DNA of 64,000 nucleotides, from contig NC_085109.1 in the NCBI RefSeq assembly GCF_030269925.1, forward strand, positions 9,052,001-9,116,000, written 5' to 3'. Positions 1 through 11,062 of the stretch are shown piece after piece. A program made the position numbers and the translations under genes. Every line of letters begins with the position of its first letter. Positions within the stretch are counted from its first letter, which is position 1. The stretch is from Bombyx mori (lineage: Eukaryota; Arthropoda; Insecta; Lepidoptera; Bombycidae). The notes beneath the pieces were generated by a model that searched no databases, was not told where the DNA came from, and saw only the letters and a list, made by a program, of their open reading frames with translations.

Positions 1-1104
1 CATATTCTCCAGTTCCTCATCTGTAGTAATGCTGATGCCATTTAGTAAGAAGGTATGACGAATAATACTGGCACTAGACCACCAAACAGTGGCTATAACT
101 TTTGTAAGGGTAGGTTTTTGTTTAAAACATTGCCTAGGTGCTGAACATGGACCTAACCGGCATGACTACCATTTACAATTACCCCCTTATCAACTTATTT
201 AACCTTGGCAAATGGACTAATATTTTGATGCTAGCATTGAAAGCTGCTGCTAACTCAACGATACATTGAGTATCGCCAACTTCCACTGTCGCCTTAAATT
301 CGTTGTTATTGGCTTTAGTTTTCGGGTGAAAACGGGTTCCGGTTTATGTTAAAGTTTCCATGCCGGAAATATTCAAGCCAATAAAGTCGTGCGTTCGTTT
401 GTTATATCACACTGTACACGTCAATAATGTTGTGAGCCGTTTTTTGCGACATTGTCACCGCGACGGAAATCGTATTCTATAATAACTCGTATTTGTATCG
501 TATTCATATTGATGAAAAAGATACGAATATAGTAAAAACAATACACTGATAACAAATAACTGAAATTGTAAATATATATCCAAATTTTCCATACATACAT
601 ATATTACGTTTGAAATGGCCAGTAGTGTAAAACGGCATCTTCATGGGTAAAAGATGTATTTTAAATGAATGTATTTTATATTATTTGGTCGTTTATTAAG
701 TATAATAATATATTGTATGATAGTAATTATTCAGAAAATGCATCTACAACGTTCTTTTCTGAATCACCATTAATTAGTAGAGAATGCCTCAGGCATTAAG
801 ACCACCAGTGTACAATAAAGTGCATGAAATGTAATAAAAAAATTAAAATATATATACCTATAATGTTTTTAAATGCAAGTATTGTGCACTTTTCTTGGTA
901 AGTGTAAAGCGTGACACATTTACCGGGTTAAGTAATTGAAGGGTACGTATTGAAGTGAAGTCCCGCGTTGCTTGACCTCGTTTCCTTGACTCTCGGGTTT
1001 AATTATAACTAGACTTCACCTATATTCTCTTATGTAGCTGAGACGGCTGTAAAATGACGCCAATCAACTGCTTCCAATCAGATACGTAACTGGAATAGCC
1101 CCAT
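1..1104. other. Gene-free stretch, nothing recognised
   Basis: AT-rich sequence with no convincing open frame, repeat boundary or RNA-like structure that I can identify. Confidence 0.5.
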
Positions 1105-1269
1105 AGGCTTCGGCCGTGAATCAGCCATGCGTTTCGAGTTTAACGTTGGAGCAGCAGTTATACTACAAAACTATCTCCAGGTACGTGGCGGCATTTACGT
1201 TGTTGATGTCCATAGGCTCTGAATATCCGATAACGCGTGAGCTCGATCACACGCCTAAGCAATAAAAAA
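1105..1269 (+). repeat. Bm1 SINE, diverged, 5' truncated
   Basis: The order of Bm1 landmarks is kept (gccgtgaa, atgcgtttcg, catttacgttgt, gagctcg, cctaagcaataaaa), but many bases differ from the fresher copies in the window. It ends in the A-rich tail on the plus strand. The 5' tRNA-like head is missing. Confidence 0.7.
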
Positions 1270-2055
1270 ACCCAAAGAAATGTATCTTACTTTATGACAA
1301 TATTTGTAATTTTTAACTAAAAGGTAATTATTAAATCATCATCTTTATTATTCAATTAGGGACAAACTGCATTGCAGACTACATTGTAAATAGTCCTCCC
1401 ATAAAAAAACAAGTTTCCTCAATATGAAATATTAAGTCTTTATTTATGCTTTTAATTTTCAATTCTGATTCTATCTTCCCCCAATCAGCAAGTTAAATTA
1501 AACACCAAACTAAGCAATTAGCTATTGAAAACAATTCTTATCATTTTCGAGACGTTGCAACTTAAAATAACTCTTGACTTGATTACAATAATGGGAAAAT
1601 TCGAACAATAATGTACAAGATGTGTTTTCAGGCGATCTGTATGTATGTACACAATGAAATCGTGTTCCTCAAATGCCAAGAATCAAACGAATGTTATACA
1701 TAGTTCCTGTCAATAAGCATACGATAGTGTTTTTCCACTATACACGACATTTTACTGCACTTTGATTGTTTATGGAGCATTGAAATTTAATTTTAATTGA
1801 CTAGGAAACGATTTGCACCTGATGGTTGTGTTATCGAATGTTTATCTTGGACGGGGTCGGGCCGTGTGTAAACATCTTTAGCTTGTATATTTCCTTATGT
1901 AACTTATAAAGTGATTTAACGTCTTAACCAATCTGAATAGAACGTTTTTAAATAGGCGAACGTTCGATTTAAAGGACATTAATTTCAGGAACTTGAATTC
2001 AAAGTTCATTAATGCTTTCGACCTAACAGTCGTAGAAGCGTAAATACTATTTTAA
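1270..2055. other. Gene-free stretch, nothing recognised
   Basis: AT-rich, no long open frame, and no repeat family shared with the rest of the window that I can see. Confidence 0.45.
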
Positions 2056-2297
2056 TTTTTTATTGCTTAAATGGGTGGACGAACTCACAGCCCACCTGGT
2101 TGTTAAGTGATTACCGGAGCTCATAGACATCTACAACGTAAATGCGCCACCCACCTTGAGATATAAGTTCTAAGGTCTCAGTATAACTACAACGGCTGCC
2201 CCACCTATCAAACCGAAACGCATTACTGCTTCACGGCAGAAATAGGCAGGGGGTGGTACCTACCCGTGCGGACTTACAAGAGGTCCTACCACCAGTA
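2056..2297 (-). repeat. Bm1 SINE, 5' truncated, about 240 bp
   Basis: On the plus strand it opens with the T-run and attgcttaaatgggtgg (complement of the SINE tail). It closes at aggtcctaccaccagta, the breakpoint where many Bm1 copies in this window begin. It is close to the other fresh copies. Confidence 0.85.
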
Positions 2298-2466
2298 TTT
2301 ATTGTGTAATAATCCACCGAGTCAAGAAAGTGTTGTAATTTAGCTTCAGGTAAATAATGCCAATAATTCTTCAGACGTCTTCTCATTAAGGTTATTCATA
2401 TCGTGTTCGGTAAAACAAAGAACAAGGCAATGCGTTGACTCTTAATTTACGAGGGCGTCGTGTGGC

Positions 2467-2472
2467 TCAGTC
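2467..2472 (+). promoter_or_regulatory. Candidate arthropod initiator (TCAGTC)
   Basis: The six bases match the arthropod initiator consensus TCAGTY exactly and lie about 30 bp upstream of a perfect splice donor. I see no clear TATA box in the preceding 40 bp. Short motifs like this occur by chance, so support comes only from the neighbouring donor. Confidence 0.25.
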
Positions 2473-2500
2473 AGTCGTCATATCCGAGCACCATCTGCAG
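2469..2500 (+). other. Candidate short non-coding first exon
   Basis: If transcription starts at the initiator A, a 32-nt leader runs to the donor ctgcag|gtaagt at 2500/2501, which matches the metazoan donor consensus at every position. The segment has no ATG. An alternative is that the donor belongs to a longer exon starting further upstream. No acceptor partner can be assigned within the window. Confidence 0.25.
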
Positions 2501-3449
2501 GTAAGTTACGATCACCGCTGAGGCACGCACCGCGCACACATGCGCGCACGCACACATGCAAGCGAGCTCGCCCACTGTCCACCCGGTGAACAATCGATCG
2601 TAAATCAGCTTCAATAAAATTATAGGAGGGAACACAATGGATCACTGTGCGCGGCATCTGCAACGCATTATCCACCCTCGCTCCGTCGCAGAGAGTCCGT
2701 TTTCACGCACCACCTGACCGCCTCAACCTCGTAACCCTCGGTCTACGAGATAAAGTTTACAATCGCACGTGTATAAGACAAGAAATGTTTATTTTAAGAG
2801 AGCACCGACGAACGAGTCTAATCTTTAACGAAGAAAGAATTGAGATGACATTCCCCTGCGATCGTATCGAGGCTCATAATTGCGAAATTCACGCTTCACA
2901 GTGCGGTACAAAAATAAGATTATGGATTCCGCTGAGTTCGAACGTTATTGTGATTCGAGGATACGTCCGTAGGTATGTCTACGGGCTTTACGACTACTAT
3001 TCCTGGAGGAATAAACCGCGTGCTTATTGAATATTGTTCGAGTTATTTATGGAAGACATCGCCATTGTCCGGCAGCCGGCAAGCGAGTTCGAAACTCTCA
3101 GCCCTGGAAGTTTGTTTACAGAACTATTGTGACCGTCTCAAGCGTTTGTTATATACGCAATGGAAATTCCGAATAACAAACATAGGTACCTAAATCCATT
3201 CAAATGAAATAGACTATTCAAAATAGAAATTATATTATGCAAATATTGTTAGTATTTATTGTTAATAATAAAAATTTTGGCATAAAATATTCTTATGTGA
3301 ATAGTATTGTAGTAAGTCCCACAATAGATGTTTAGAGAGCGTCTTTAGAAGTAGCCGCGCCTTAACTGTGCTCCTTTGGCTCATTACACGAATAAAACGG
3401 TATCCACTTACGATCAAATGGACCACAAGCCCATTTTCTTTATATAGTG
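2501..3449. other. Gene-free stretch with weak open frames
   Basis: A CG- and CA-rich run (about 2520-2570, repeated cgcac/cacac words) is followed by ordinary sequence. Open frames of 127 codons (2647-3030, plus) and 65 codons (2478-2675, minus) exist. Neither shows a domain, a signal peptide or good splice borders, and I read both as chance frames. Confidence 0.4.
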
Positions 3450-3551
3450 ATGAAAATAAAGAAATTGTATATGATAGAGGAGTATGAAAGGAGAAAACAT
3501 GTTGCACCGACCCCAGGTGACTGGGAGAAGGGCAGGAAGTGATGAGTGATA
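3450..3551 (+). repeat. 3' end of an RTE-like LINE
   Basis: The sequence from gtatatgatagaggagtatg through gaaaacatgttgca to gggagaagggcagga is nearly the same as the 3' end of the longer copy at 51.84-52.17 kb. There it encodes the final [21 protein letters not shown] peptide of a non-LTR reverse transcriptase ORF. Here only the last ~100 bp remain, as expected for a 5'-truncated insertion. Confidence 0.65.
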
Positions 3552-3917
3552 AAAACAAACATGAAAAAATTCTGACACGAAGCCTTATTCTCAACATAGG
3601 CTCACAATAATTGAACATCAGGAATAAAAACAAAATATACAAACAAGACCTCTGTTAGATTAATTTAGAACATGAGATCATATAATTGTCATCAGATGTG
3701 GAGCTGACGACGAATACTCCGCTTACCCTAGGCGATCCGATGTACTAAAGTCTCCAATCTAAAATAACTCGTGATCGACAATCATTAACCCCTCTCTATA
3801 AAATACATCTACAGGATACTTCAGTCACATAGTGCGACAAAGTATAGATACCTAATTGGAAAAAGTGCATAACTACGGCCAATGTAGACGGTAAAAGAAC
3901 TCGGGGAAGAAGACCTA

Positions 3918-4320
3918 GCACGCTTTTTTTAGCTTGACCTGAACCTCTATCTATCTATGTCTGTAATTCAAATTTTCAAAGTATATTTCAGCGACTTCAA
4001 GACGTCCTATTAACAATAAAAATTGTATCTAGTCCCGATGAAAATGCAATGATTTTATTAGTTTAACCTAAGTTGGAAGCTATAGTCTTGGACATGTTAA
4101 AAATGATTATTTTAATTTATATTTTGGTGTGCGATATAATTTTAATTAAGACCTATTTTTTATTATTTAAAAACTATATATAATAATGAGTAATATAATA
4201 AACTAGATATAAATAATTTAACACGCTTTTATTAGCTTGACCTATCTATCTCATGGAAAGTTTCACAAGTCTCAAAGAACGATGACAATACGTCATTTTA
4301 AGCCTGTTTGTAAGCGTGCT
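3918..4320 (+). repeat. Dispersed AT-rich repeat with two copies of its 5' end
   Basis: The word cacgctttt-ttagcttgacct followed by atctatct occurs at 3919 and again at 4222. A related start (acgcttttattagcttcaga) opens the fold-back element at 15.1 kb. The match suggests two tandemly placed fragments of one AT-rich element. I cannot define its ends. Confidence 0.45.
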
Positions 4321-4526
4321 AGTTTAGTTCTTAAACAATTTTTTTTATTATACAAAATGTTTTACAAATGCGACTTCAGCTCGTAATTAAAAAGTTTATT
4401 GTAGTCTAGTTACCCTTTTAGTTTTATTTTAAATATACTTTAAATTGTCGCAAAGTCACGTATAATCTTGACTTCAAAGTAATTTTGGTAGTCTGTTATA
4501 AACCGATGATCCTTAAAACAAAATGA

Positions 4527-5119
4527 GTTTTCATCGAGCAAACAATAATAGCAGCTACTCAGACATAACTATTGGGAACTCTACTCTTGAAGTTGTAGAC
4601 GAATATTTGTAGCTGGGACAGGCAGTCCGATTAAGTAAGTCCAACTTCGAGAGAGAGGTCAGTAGGCGGATCCAACTCGGCTGGCCAGGGTTCGGTAAAT
4701 AAAAAAATGTGTTCTCGTCCAAAATCCCTCAAAGCCTTAAGACAAAGGTGTACAACCAATGTGTGTTACCAGTGATGACTTACGGTTCCGAGACGTGGCT
4801 TGTTATTTCTCTACGAGGTCGAATCAGAAATGAGGAGATCCATAGAAAAATCAAAGATGCTGACATAGCCCGTAGGGCTAGTAACCTGAAGTGGCAGTGG
4901 GCAAGTCACATAGCGCAAAGATCAGACGGCCGATGGGGCAGAAAGATCCTCGAGTGGAGACCACGTACTGGCAAGGGCAGTGTGGGACGGCCACCTACCA
5001 GATGGATTGATGACCTGATGAAAATCGCTAGGTCACGTTGGATGCAGGTGGCAACTGACCGGTCCACTGGACATCAGTTGGAGAGGCCTATGTTCAGCAG
5101 TGGACAGTGGACAGGTTGA
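4527..5119 (+). pseudogene. RTE-like non-LTR retrotransposon, decayed C-terminal part of reverse transcriptase ORF
   Basis: Translation gives the downstream end of a LINE reverse transcriptase polyprotein: a degraded DEYL-LGQAVRLSKSNFERE segment at 4597-4660, then LKTKVYNQCVLPVMTYGSETW-type thumb sequence near 4735-4800. The C-terminal basic region has GRWGRKILEWRPRTG (about 4930-4975) and GRPPTRWIDDL (about 4986-5018). These motifs are typical of RTE-clade elements. In-frame stops (after DEYL and after GFGK) and a shifted end show that the copy is dead. The 5' two thirds, including endonuclease and catalytic core, are absent, as usual for 5'-truncated LINEs. The last 136 codons (4709-5119) are still open. 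No target-site duplication was identified. Confidence 0.75.
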
Positions 5120-5299
5120 AATGATGACTCAGACATAAAACAAAAGAAAAAGTGAAGAGGAGTTGAAAATAAAAATACATAATATAGAATATAATCGTGT
5201 GTGATCAATTGATCTGCACTGAAGGTGACTTTAGTAAAGTCTACATTGACACTGTTGACTCTTGCATATTTATATTACAGAGAGACAAGAACGCTTAGG

Positions 5300-5650
5300 T
5301 AGGATAAAAAAAATGCCGAGTTCGACGAGTACGGTTACTGGTGTCCCTAAGCCTGCTCCTAGCGTTAGAGCTGAAGGCGTCTAATGCAAGAGTTATTGTA
5401 TCTGATGGTTCCATAAGGACGTATCTAGGGCGTCGACGGTGACTGCCTTCTGCGTGATCAGGATTCGGGTAGTAATCAGCAGCGGTAACGATAAGGCGAT
5501 TATCATGAAGCCTTTACGAAGTAACGTTTCGATGCTGACTTCATATGTTTTCGGATCGATTCGAGGCCCAGGTCGTCGTGTAAGTCGACATTCCTCATGA
5601 CCTGGTGGGTGTATCGACGAGGTCGCTTTTAACGCTAAGCTAAGTTTCTC
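5300..5650 (-). repeat. Diverged relative of the 53-kb/58-kb dispersed repeat
   Basis: The stretch agcggtaacgataaggcg ... gatcgattcgaggcccaggtcgtc parallels 58.69-58.80 kb (agcggctacgataaaagggt ... gatcgattctaaatccaagtcgtc). A minus-strand frame is open from 5393 to 5716 but carries no motif I recognise. I read it as an old copy of the same repeat. Confidence 0.4.
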
Positions 5651-5903
5651 ATTTATTCTGACATTATATTGGTGTAGAATAAACACTATTCTAATATACT
5701 TTTCAAGATAGCGCATAACTGCCCCACGTTCACGTTAGGATAGGTGACTGCAAAAATGAACGGCATTCTGGAAACAATCCGCTCGGACTCCTCATCAGAA
5801 TAGTTTTTGTGTTGCTTAAAATTAATTAAGTAAGACTCCTGATTGTGGTCATGCCACAGAGTGGAGGACATCAGCCCCGAGTCAAGTGCGAACCTCTAAC
5901 TCT

Positions 5904-5955
5904 TTTATTACATTAAATGGCTGCAGAAATGCACAGCCCACCTGATGCACTAAAC
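5904..5955 (-). repeat. Possible Bm1 tail fragment
   Basis: A T-run, then ttacattaaatgg and gcacagcccacctgatg, resembles the complement of the Bm1 3' end over about 45 bp only. Confidence 0.3.
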
Positions 5956-6020
5956 TAAGTAATTCTAAAATTATTATTTTAAAAACTATTTTTACGGTTT
6001 AATCTCGTGTTTTTACTGTC

Positions 6021-6450
6021 ACTGGTGGTCCTCTAGTAGATAGTCGATATTCGACTATAATTAATTGAAATTATAAGTTTGAACATTATTATGGTTCTAT
6101 TGTCAAAGACTATTATTATACTTCTATAATCACAGATTTCGCTAGGACCACAATTTAGACAAATATTATTGAAGACAAACCATATTTAATCTATTCTCAA
6201 TTTGACCACAGACTATAAGCAATAAGAAAAGTTTGACAATAAACAAATGCATGCGTGTGTATGTCAAATACAAGTGTGTTTAATGTTTTTTTTATTGAAT
6301 ATTGTATTTTTTATTCATAATTGAAAAAAATATTAACATTTTACACACTTCTGTATATTGTCGATATTTGAAGGAAATTTCATACTCCTCCGTCCGCGCA
6401 ATTTTCGTAAGAAGGGGTTCATAGTTTTTGCTTCACGTATTAATATGTTA
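6021..6450 (-). mobile_element. Helitron-type non-autonomous element, family A (diverged copy)
   Basis: Read on the minus strand it has the same order as the three better copies at 17.8, 27.0 and 31.4 kb: an attaatacgtgaagcaaaaac start, a ggacggaggagtatgaaatt block, a tgtcaaacttt block, and the 3' palindrome agtcgaatatcgact near the end. Both termini are altered, so no clean TC or CTAG end can be assigned. Confidence 0.7.
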
Positions 6451-6652
6451 TAATATTTTTGACGCTTCGAATACATTAGGGTTTTCGTGGTGACGGGCGA
6501 CTACCGGTCGGATTAGTTTTAATTCTATCTACCACTCGCGAAAACCAAAGATAATACTAAATAATTATTCAGATAGCACGTATCCATGAACGACTCTACA
6601 ATAAAAGATAACTATGTAAAATGGAACTATATGTAGAAGATATTCATGATTT

Positions 6653-6888
6653 ACTGGTGTTGGACCTCTTGTGAGTCCGCGCGGGTAGGTCCTCCACCTT
6701 GACTATTTCTGCCGTGAAGCAGTTATGCCTTTCGGTTTGAAGGGTGGGGCAGCCGTTGTAACTATACTGAGACCTTAGAACTTATATCTCAAGGTAAGTA
6801 GCGCATTTACGTTGGGGTTCTATGGGTAACCACTTAACACCAGGTGGGCTGTGAGCTCGTGCACCCACCTAAGCAATCAAATAAAAAA
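6653..6888 (+). repeat. Bm1 SINE, 5' truncated
   Basis: It starts at actggtgttggacctcttg and runs to cacctaagcaatcaaataaa. It has the standard breakpoint, one internal deletion near 6823 and otherwise high similarity to the other copies. Confidence 0.85.
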
Positions 6889-7649
6889 GGTTGTTGGTTG
6901 GTACAAAGAGCCTGCTTAGTTTTTAGCACGAGGCAATCACGCGTTAATGCTTAAGCTTTATCCTCGTGTCTTCAGATAGGCGGTGCGGTTCCATTGTGTT
7001 TTCACCTCAGCGGCAACAACTGCGTTCCTATCATAGTTAATATCTAAGAGCAACAAAGGCAATTCAATATCAGGAGTTCTGCAAAGGGAAAATGTGCACC
7101 TTGGGATGTGCTACAAGCTTTCATTTCTCGTTCAAAATGAAAAATACGGTATCTAAAATATTTGAGTAATGATAAAAAATATCGAAAACAGTCTGGTCCC
7201 ATTTTGTGCATTTAAATTTCGATAACGTTTCAACAAAATTTATTTGAAAGAAGACCTTGTGACATTTTTCCTCTTTCGAGTTCAGTTATCTAAACCGATT
7301 CGCGTTGTTCGCTATAAAATCGATCGTAAAAACTGATGATTGTTCGCATAAAACGTTGTGTAACCAATGTTTGGAAAATACATGTCTTTATGTACTATGC
7401 GTAATGCCTGAACGCATTTCGTTTTTTTTTTTTTAAATCTTTACTTTCACACACGATACAGGAAAAACTATACAACAGACTTTACATTTGATATATAAAA
7501 GTACCAGGACATAGTACTGTAATATATTATGTAGTAAAGTAAATAATGAGAGGCCTTAGTGCTCATCCAATGACAAATGACAAAGGAGGGAACATCCCTC
7601 CGAAGAATTGTACAAAGCAATATAAACTCTAGGCAACGAATACACAGTG
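6889..7649. other. Gene-free stretch, nothing recognised
   Basis: AT-rich, with a T-run at 7423-7434. The minus-strand frame at 7468-7671 has no recognisable features. Confidence 0.4.
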
Positions 7650-8275
7650 TAATAATTGTGTGCGGCGTCACGCGGAGGATGGCCCTCGCTATCTTGTCAA
7701 GCGGGGGAGGCGTCGACCAATAGCAGAGCGCGCCGAGCGCATCCCGCTGTCCTTATATATACCTATTGCGCATCTTCAACCGAAATGAAAAGATCTCTTA
7801 ACGCTTTTATGTTTCATATGTCGAAAACGATGAGGATAGATCGCTATCTATTTTTTTAAAAAAACGTAATTCAACTCACCTTGCGCGTGGAGCCGCCTCG
7901 CAACCGCCTTCGACCTCATCGCCTCCACCGTTGCGGCGAACAAGACAGTCCTCTCAATTATTTACTTCGATCGATGACACAGTCGAATTAGAAAAGTTTT
8001 CGCGAAAACGTATCGCGGTTATTTGTGTTCGCGCGCGAGGGGGACGCTGGCGGTTCGGGCGGCAGTGCGGCGCGGGCGGGCGTCAGGAGCATACGTCCTG
8101 TAGGATGGGTATCGTGGGTTACAGCACGAGGAGCGCGGCGTGTCACGCGAGCGGTCGGCGGGACACTGCGTTCACGTGCTCTGCCACACCGCGACCGCGG
8201 GGAAAGCGATTTTCACGCGGGAAACTCGATAGTGACCGTTCGCGCTGTCTCAACGCAAATTAAGGCCTTATAGAT
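7650..8275 (-). promoter_or_regulatory. GC-rich, CpG-dense block, probable promoter and 5' leader
   Basis: This 600-bp block is clearly richer in G, C and CpG than its surroundings (for example 8030-8100 and 8140-8215). It sits immediately upstream, in minus-strand sense, of a consensus splice donor. In an AT-rich insect genome that pattern commonly marks a transcription start. Overlapping plus-strand frames (7931-8263 and 8025-8273) look like products of the base composition. I cannot place the start site. Confidence 0.35.
7880..7919 (-). CDS. Candidate first coding exon (13 codons plus 1 nt)
   Basis: On the minus strand an ATG at 7919-7917, with G at position -3, opens MRSKAVARRLHAQ. It runs straight into the donor gcaag|gtgagt, with the exon ending at 7880. 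This donor fits the consensus at AG|GTGAGT. The intron would begin in phase 1. The segment is short, basic and GC-rich like the block upstream. No family can be named from 13 residues. An alternative is that the whole block is untranslated leader and translation starts in a later exon. The partner acceptor must lie further down the minus strand, possibly outside the window. Confidence 0.35.
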
Positions 8276-8866
8276 ACGTCTCCGTGATTCCATATTTACA
8301 ATTAAACAAACTCTTATGTCTGCACTACAACCTTAGCTATTTCAATACGTACATTCGCTTAGTAATCAACACAATCCAATTTTTTCATCAAACCAACCAC
8401 CAATGTAAGACAAGAGGCCTATCTGAGTGTCTAACACCAGACAAGAGGCCTATCTGAATTGTCTTGAAGTAACTACTAGCTTTTAAACCTTAACAGATGA
8501 CTATTATTTTGCAAAAATAAGGCTAAGGATATTTAGACAAACCTGTGCGCACAAAGAACTTCCATCGCCTGCATATAACGAAAACTTAGAACAGAATTCG
8601 ATTCATCATTTTCTCTTGTAAAATTTCGTTCGAACAAAAAAATGTTAAGTGTCTAATGATTACTTAGATAAATTTCTTACTCCCTTTAGTAAGCACGACA
8701 TTGTAACATGACTTAAACGACTAAGATCTTATCTAATAAGCCACGAATGCTTAATAAAGCCTAGACTACTAGAAATACTAGAGAAGCTACAACTCTTATG
8801 ATTTCAGAGTATTAAATTAAAACTACCTAGGAATATTCGTAACGCAAAACTTTAAGAAGTCTACAC
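8276..8866. other. Gene-free stretch
   Basis: Apart from a short local duplication (agacaagaggcctatctga at 8408 and again at 8439), nothing recognisable is present. Confidence 0.4.
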
Positions 8867-9003
8867 GATATAAGTTCTAAGGTCTCAGTATAGTTACAAC
8901 GGCTGCCCTAACCTTCAAACCGAAACGCATTACTGCTTCACGGCAGAAATAGTTAGGGCGGTGGTAGCTACCCGTGCGGACTCACAAGACATCCTACACC
9001 AGC
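8867..9003 (-). repeat. Bm1 SINE fragment lacking its 3' tail
   Basis: Only the central part survives: gatataagttctaaggtctc through cttcacggcagaaatag to cctacaccag. The A-tail half is missing, which ordinary 5' truncation does not produce. A deletion after insertion is likely. Confidence 0.8.
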
Positions 9004-9707
9004 AAAAATCTAAATCAATCAAATCTAAATCAAAAAATATAAATCAACGGTACTATAAAAATATCGATATACTGAGAATTCTGTATTACGTATTCTTATC
9101 TAGCGTTACTATTATCGCAGAATTCTAACGTTTTTAAATTGAGGCGAACATGCTTTTCTTGTATAAATTTCCTTTATAAATTCTTAGATATCGAACCGGA
9201 GATTCAATGTAGCTCTACGAACCTAGCAATATCGACTCCATGCAACTGAGTCACATAACTAAAGATATACAAGACGGATCTTAAATATATGTGAAAAATG
9301 CGGGTTATATTATTTACCTACGTATTGCCGTAAATACCGTACATAGGTGAGTTCACAGCTGACCAAATGTTGATTTGTCACTGGAGCCCATTGCATTTAA
9401 TATGGTTTAGCATATTTCAAAATTCAATGTCCAAACAAGTTTAAACCCACTTCTTAAATTATGATGATGCTTCACTAAATCCTGCATTGGTCAAACGATC
9501 AAAATTGCACCTTAATTAATAACAATCAAGATTTAGATTTAAAGTTACTTATTCCCTACAGTTTCCCTTTTCTTCTACCGCTGTGTTATTGACATTTTAA
9601 AGATAACAGCCCGATTATATCCTATTTTCTTATTGTCAAACAATACTAAGCCTCGTCAATAACTATCTTTAACAATTTTTAAACAGATACATACCTACAT
9701 ATTATTA

Positions 9708-9889
9708 TTTTTTTATTCCTTAGATGAACGAGCTCACAGCCCACCTGGTTAAGTGGTTACTGGAGCCCATAAACATCTACCACATAAATGTGCCACTCAC
9801 CTTGAGATATAAGTTCTAAGGGCTCAGTATAGTTACAACGGCTGCCGCACCCTTCAAACCGAAACGCTACTGCTTCACGGCAGAAATAA
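9708..9889 (-). repeat. Bm1 SINE, truncated
   Basis: T-run, then ccttagatgaacgagctcac, through cggcagaaataag. The region closest to the usual breakpoint is missing, and a short GTAA microsatellite (gtaagtaagtaagtaa at about 9920) follows. Confidence 0.8.
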
Positions 9890-10154
9890 GCATTATTAGC
9901 AGTAAAAAGCATTATTATAAGTAAGTAAGTAAGTAATTATTAATATTTATTATGTTTATTTTTCGCACGTATCTCACCGTTTTCGTATTAAACATTTTCA
10001 TTACACCTACTTTGAGGGAAACTTACATAATAGTTGGTCGAGTATCTACAATCTAAAATCGGACATGAATACATGACACCATCAATTTTATCTTAATGCG
10101 TACTTAATTGGTAATTAGGATAAAATTTTGACCACGAATTAAAATAAATAATAT

Positions 10155-10406
10155 TATAAATATTTACTAACAATCACGCCACGTTAAGTGGTCCCGTGAT
10201 AAGTTCGTAAAGAACTTGTGTTACAGGTACCAGATAACGGATATAAATGTAAGATTTTTATTATACACATACATATATTTAAGATACATCCATAACCCTG
10301 GAAAAGACATTTATATTTATCATACAAATATCTTTCCTTGGCGGGATTCGAACCCGCGACCCCCTTGTGGAGTGACCATGTCACTTACCACTACACCAGA
10401 CTGCCG
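10155..10406 (-). repeat. Second tRNA-derived SINE family, copy 1
   Basis: On the minus strand the copy opens with a tRNA-like head: A-box tggtgtagtgg and a perfect B-box ggttcgaatcc at about 10345. A body of roughly 170 bp follows, ending near taacgtggcgtgattgttag and an aaatattta-rich tail. Two further copies are at 36.2 kb (minus) and 37.2 kb (plus). The acceptor-stem ends do not pair, so this is not a functional tRNA gene. Confidence 0.75.
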
Positions 10407-10826
10407 TTTTTATAATTTAAATTAAGATCAATTTTTTTAAACTAAAATGGCACAAATCTATTCTGCAAAGTCACATTCATTAAAATATGTTTGTCTAACA
10501 AAACTTGGAAATCAAAATACGATGGACATCGCCTGCCGCCCGCTGGGTGGAGGGCTGGCGGCCGTAAATATGATTATCAAAGAGGGAGACGCAGACTAAT
10601 CATATTCTCCGCAATTTACATAAATATTAGCCTGTTCCGTGACACACGAGCCAGCGGTCATTAGGAGCTTCGGTCAGCTTTGACGTACCTTGTCAGCTCT
10701 GTTCACACGACGCGATACGATTAAATAAAATCGACGTCATTAATATTATAAAGTATGAAATTGCCGATTTGTACTGAAAAATTGAAATTCGTTTTTCTTT
10801 TTCATTTAACAATTTTTTTATTTTTC

Positions 10827-11059
10827 TTTTATTGCTTAGATTGGTGGACGAGCTCACAACCCACCTGGTGTTAAGTGGTTACTGGAGCCCATAGACATCT
10901 ACAACGTAAATGCGCCACCCACTTTGAGATATAAGGTCTAAGTATAGTTACAACGGCTGCCCCACCCTTCAAACCGAAACGCATTACTGCTTCACGGCGG
11001 AAATAGGCGGGGTGGTGGTGCCTACCCGCGCGGACTCACAAGATGTTCTCCCACCAGTA
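10827..11059 (-). repeat. Bm1 SINE, 5' truncated
   Basis: Runs from the T-run and attgcttagattgg to gttctcccaccagtaa. It abuts the mariner relic on its right, suggesting insertion next to or into that relic's 3' end. Confidence 0.85.
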
Positions 11060-11062
11060 AAA

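Noticed and set aside
2647..3030. 127-codon plus-strand open frame
   Set aside because: No recognised domain, no good splice borders, composition like the flanks; considered chance.
7931..8273. 110- and 82-codon Arg/Gly-rich plus frames
   Set aside because: Compositional frames in a CpG island; the better signal is the minus-strand donor.
10335..10406. tRNA gene on the minus strand (perfect B-box, A-box)
   Set aside because: The 5' and 3' ends do not pair as an acceptor stem, and the same sequence recurs at 36.4 and 37.2 kb with a shared non-tRNA body, so it is a SINE head.
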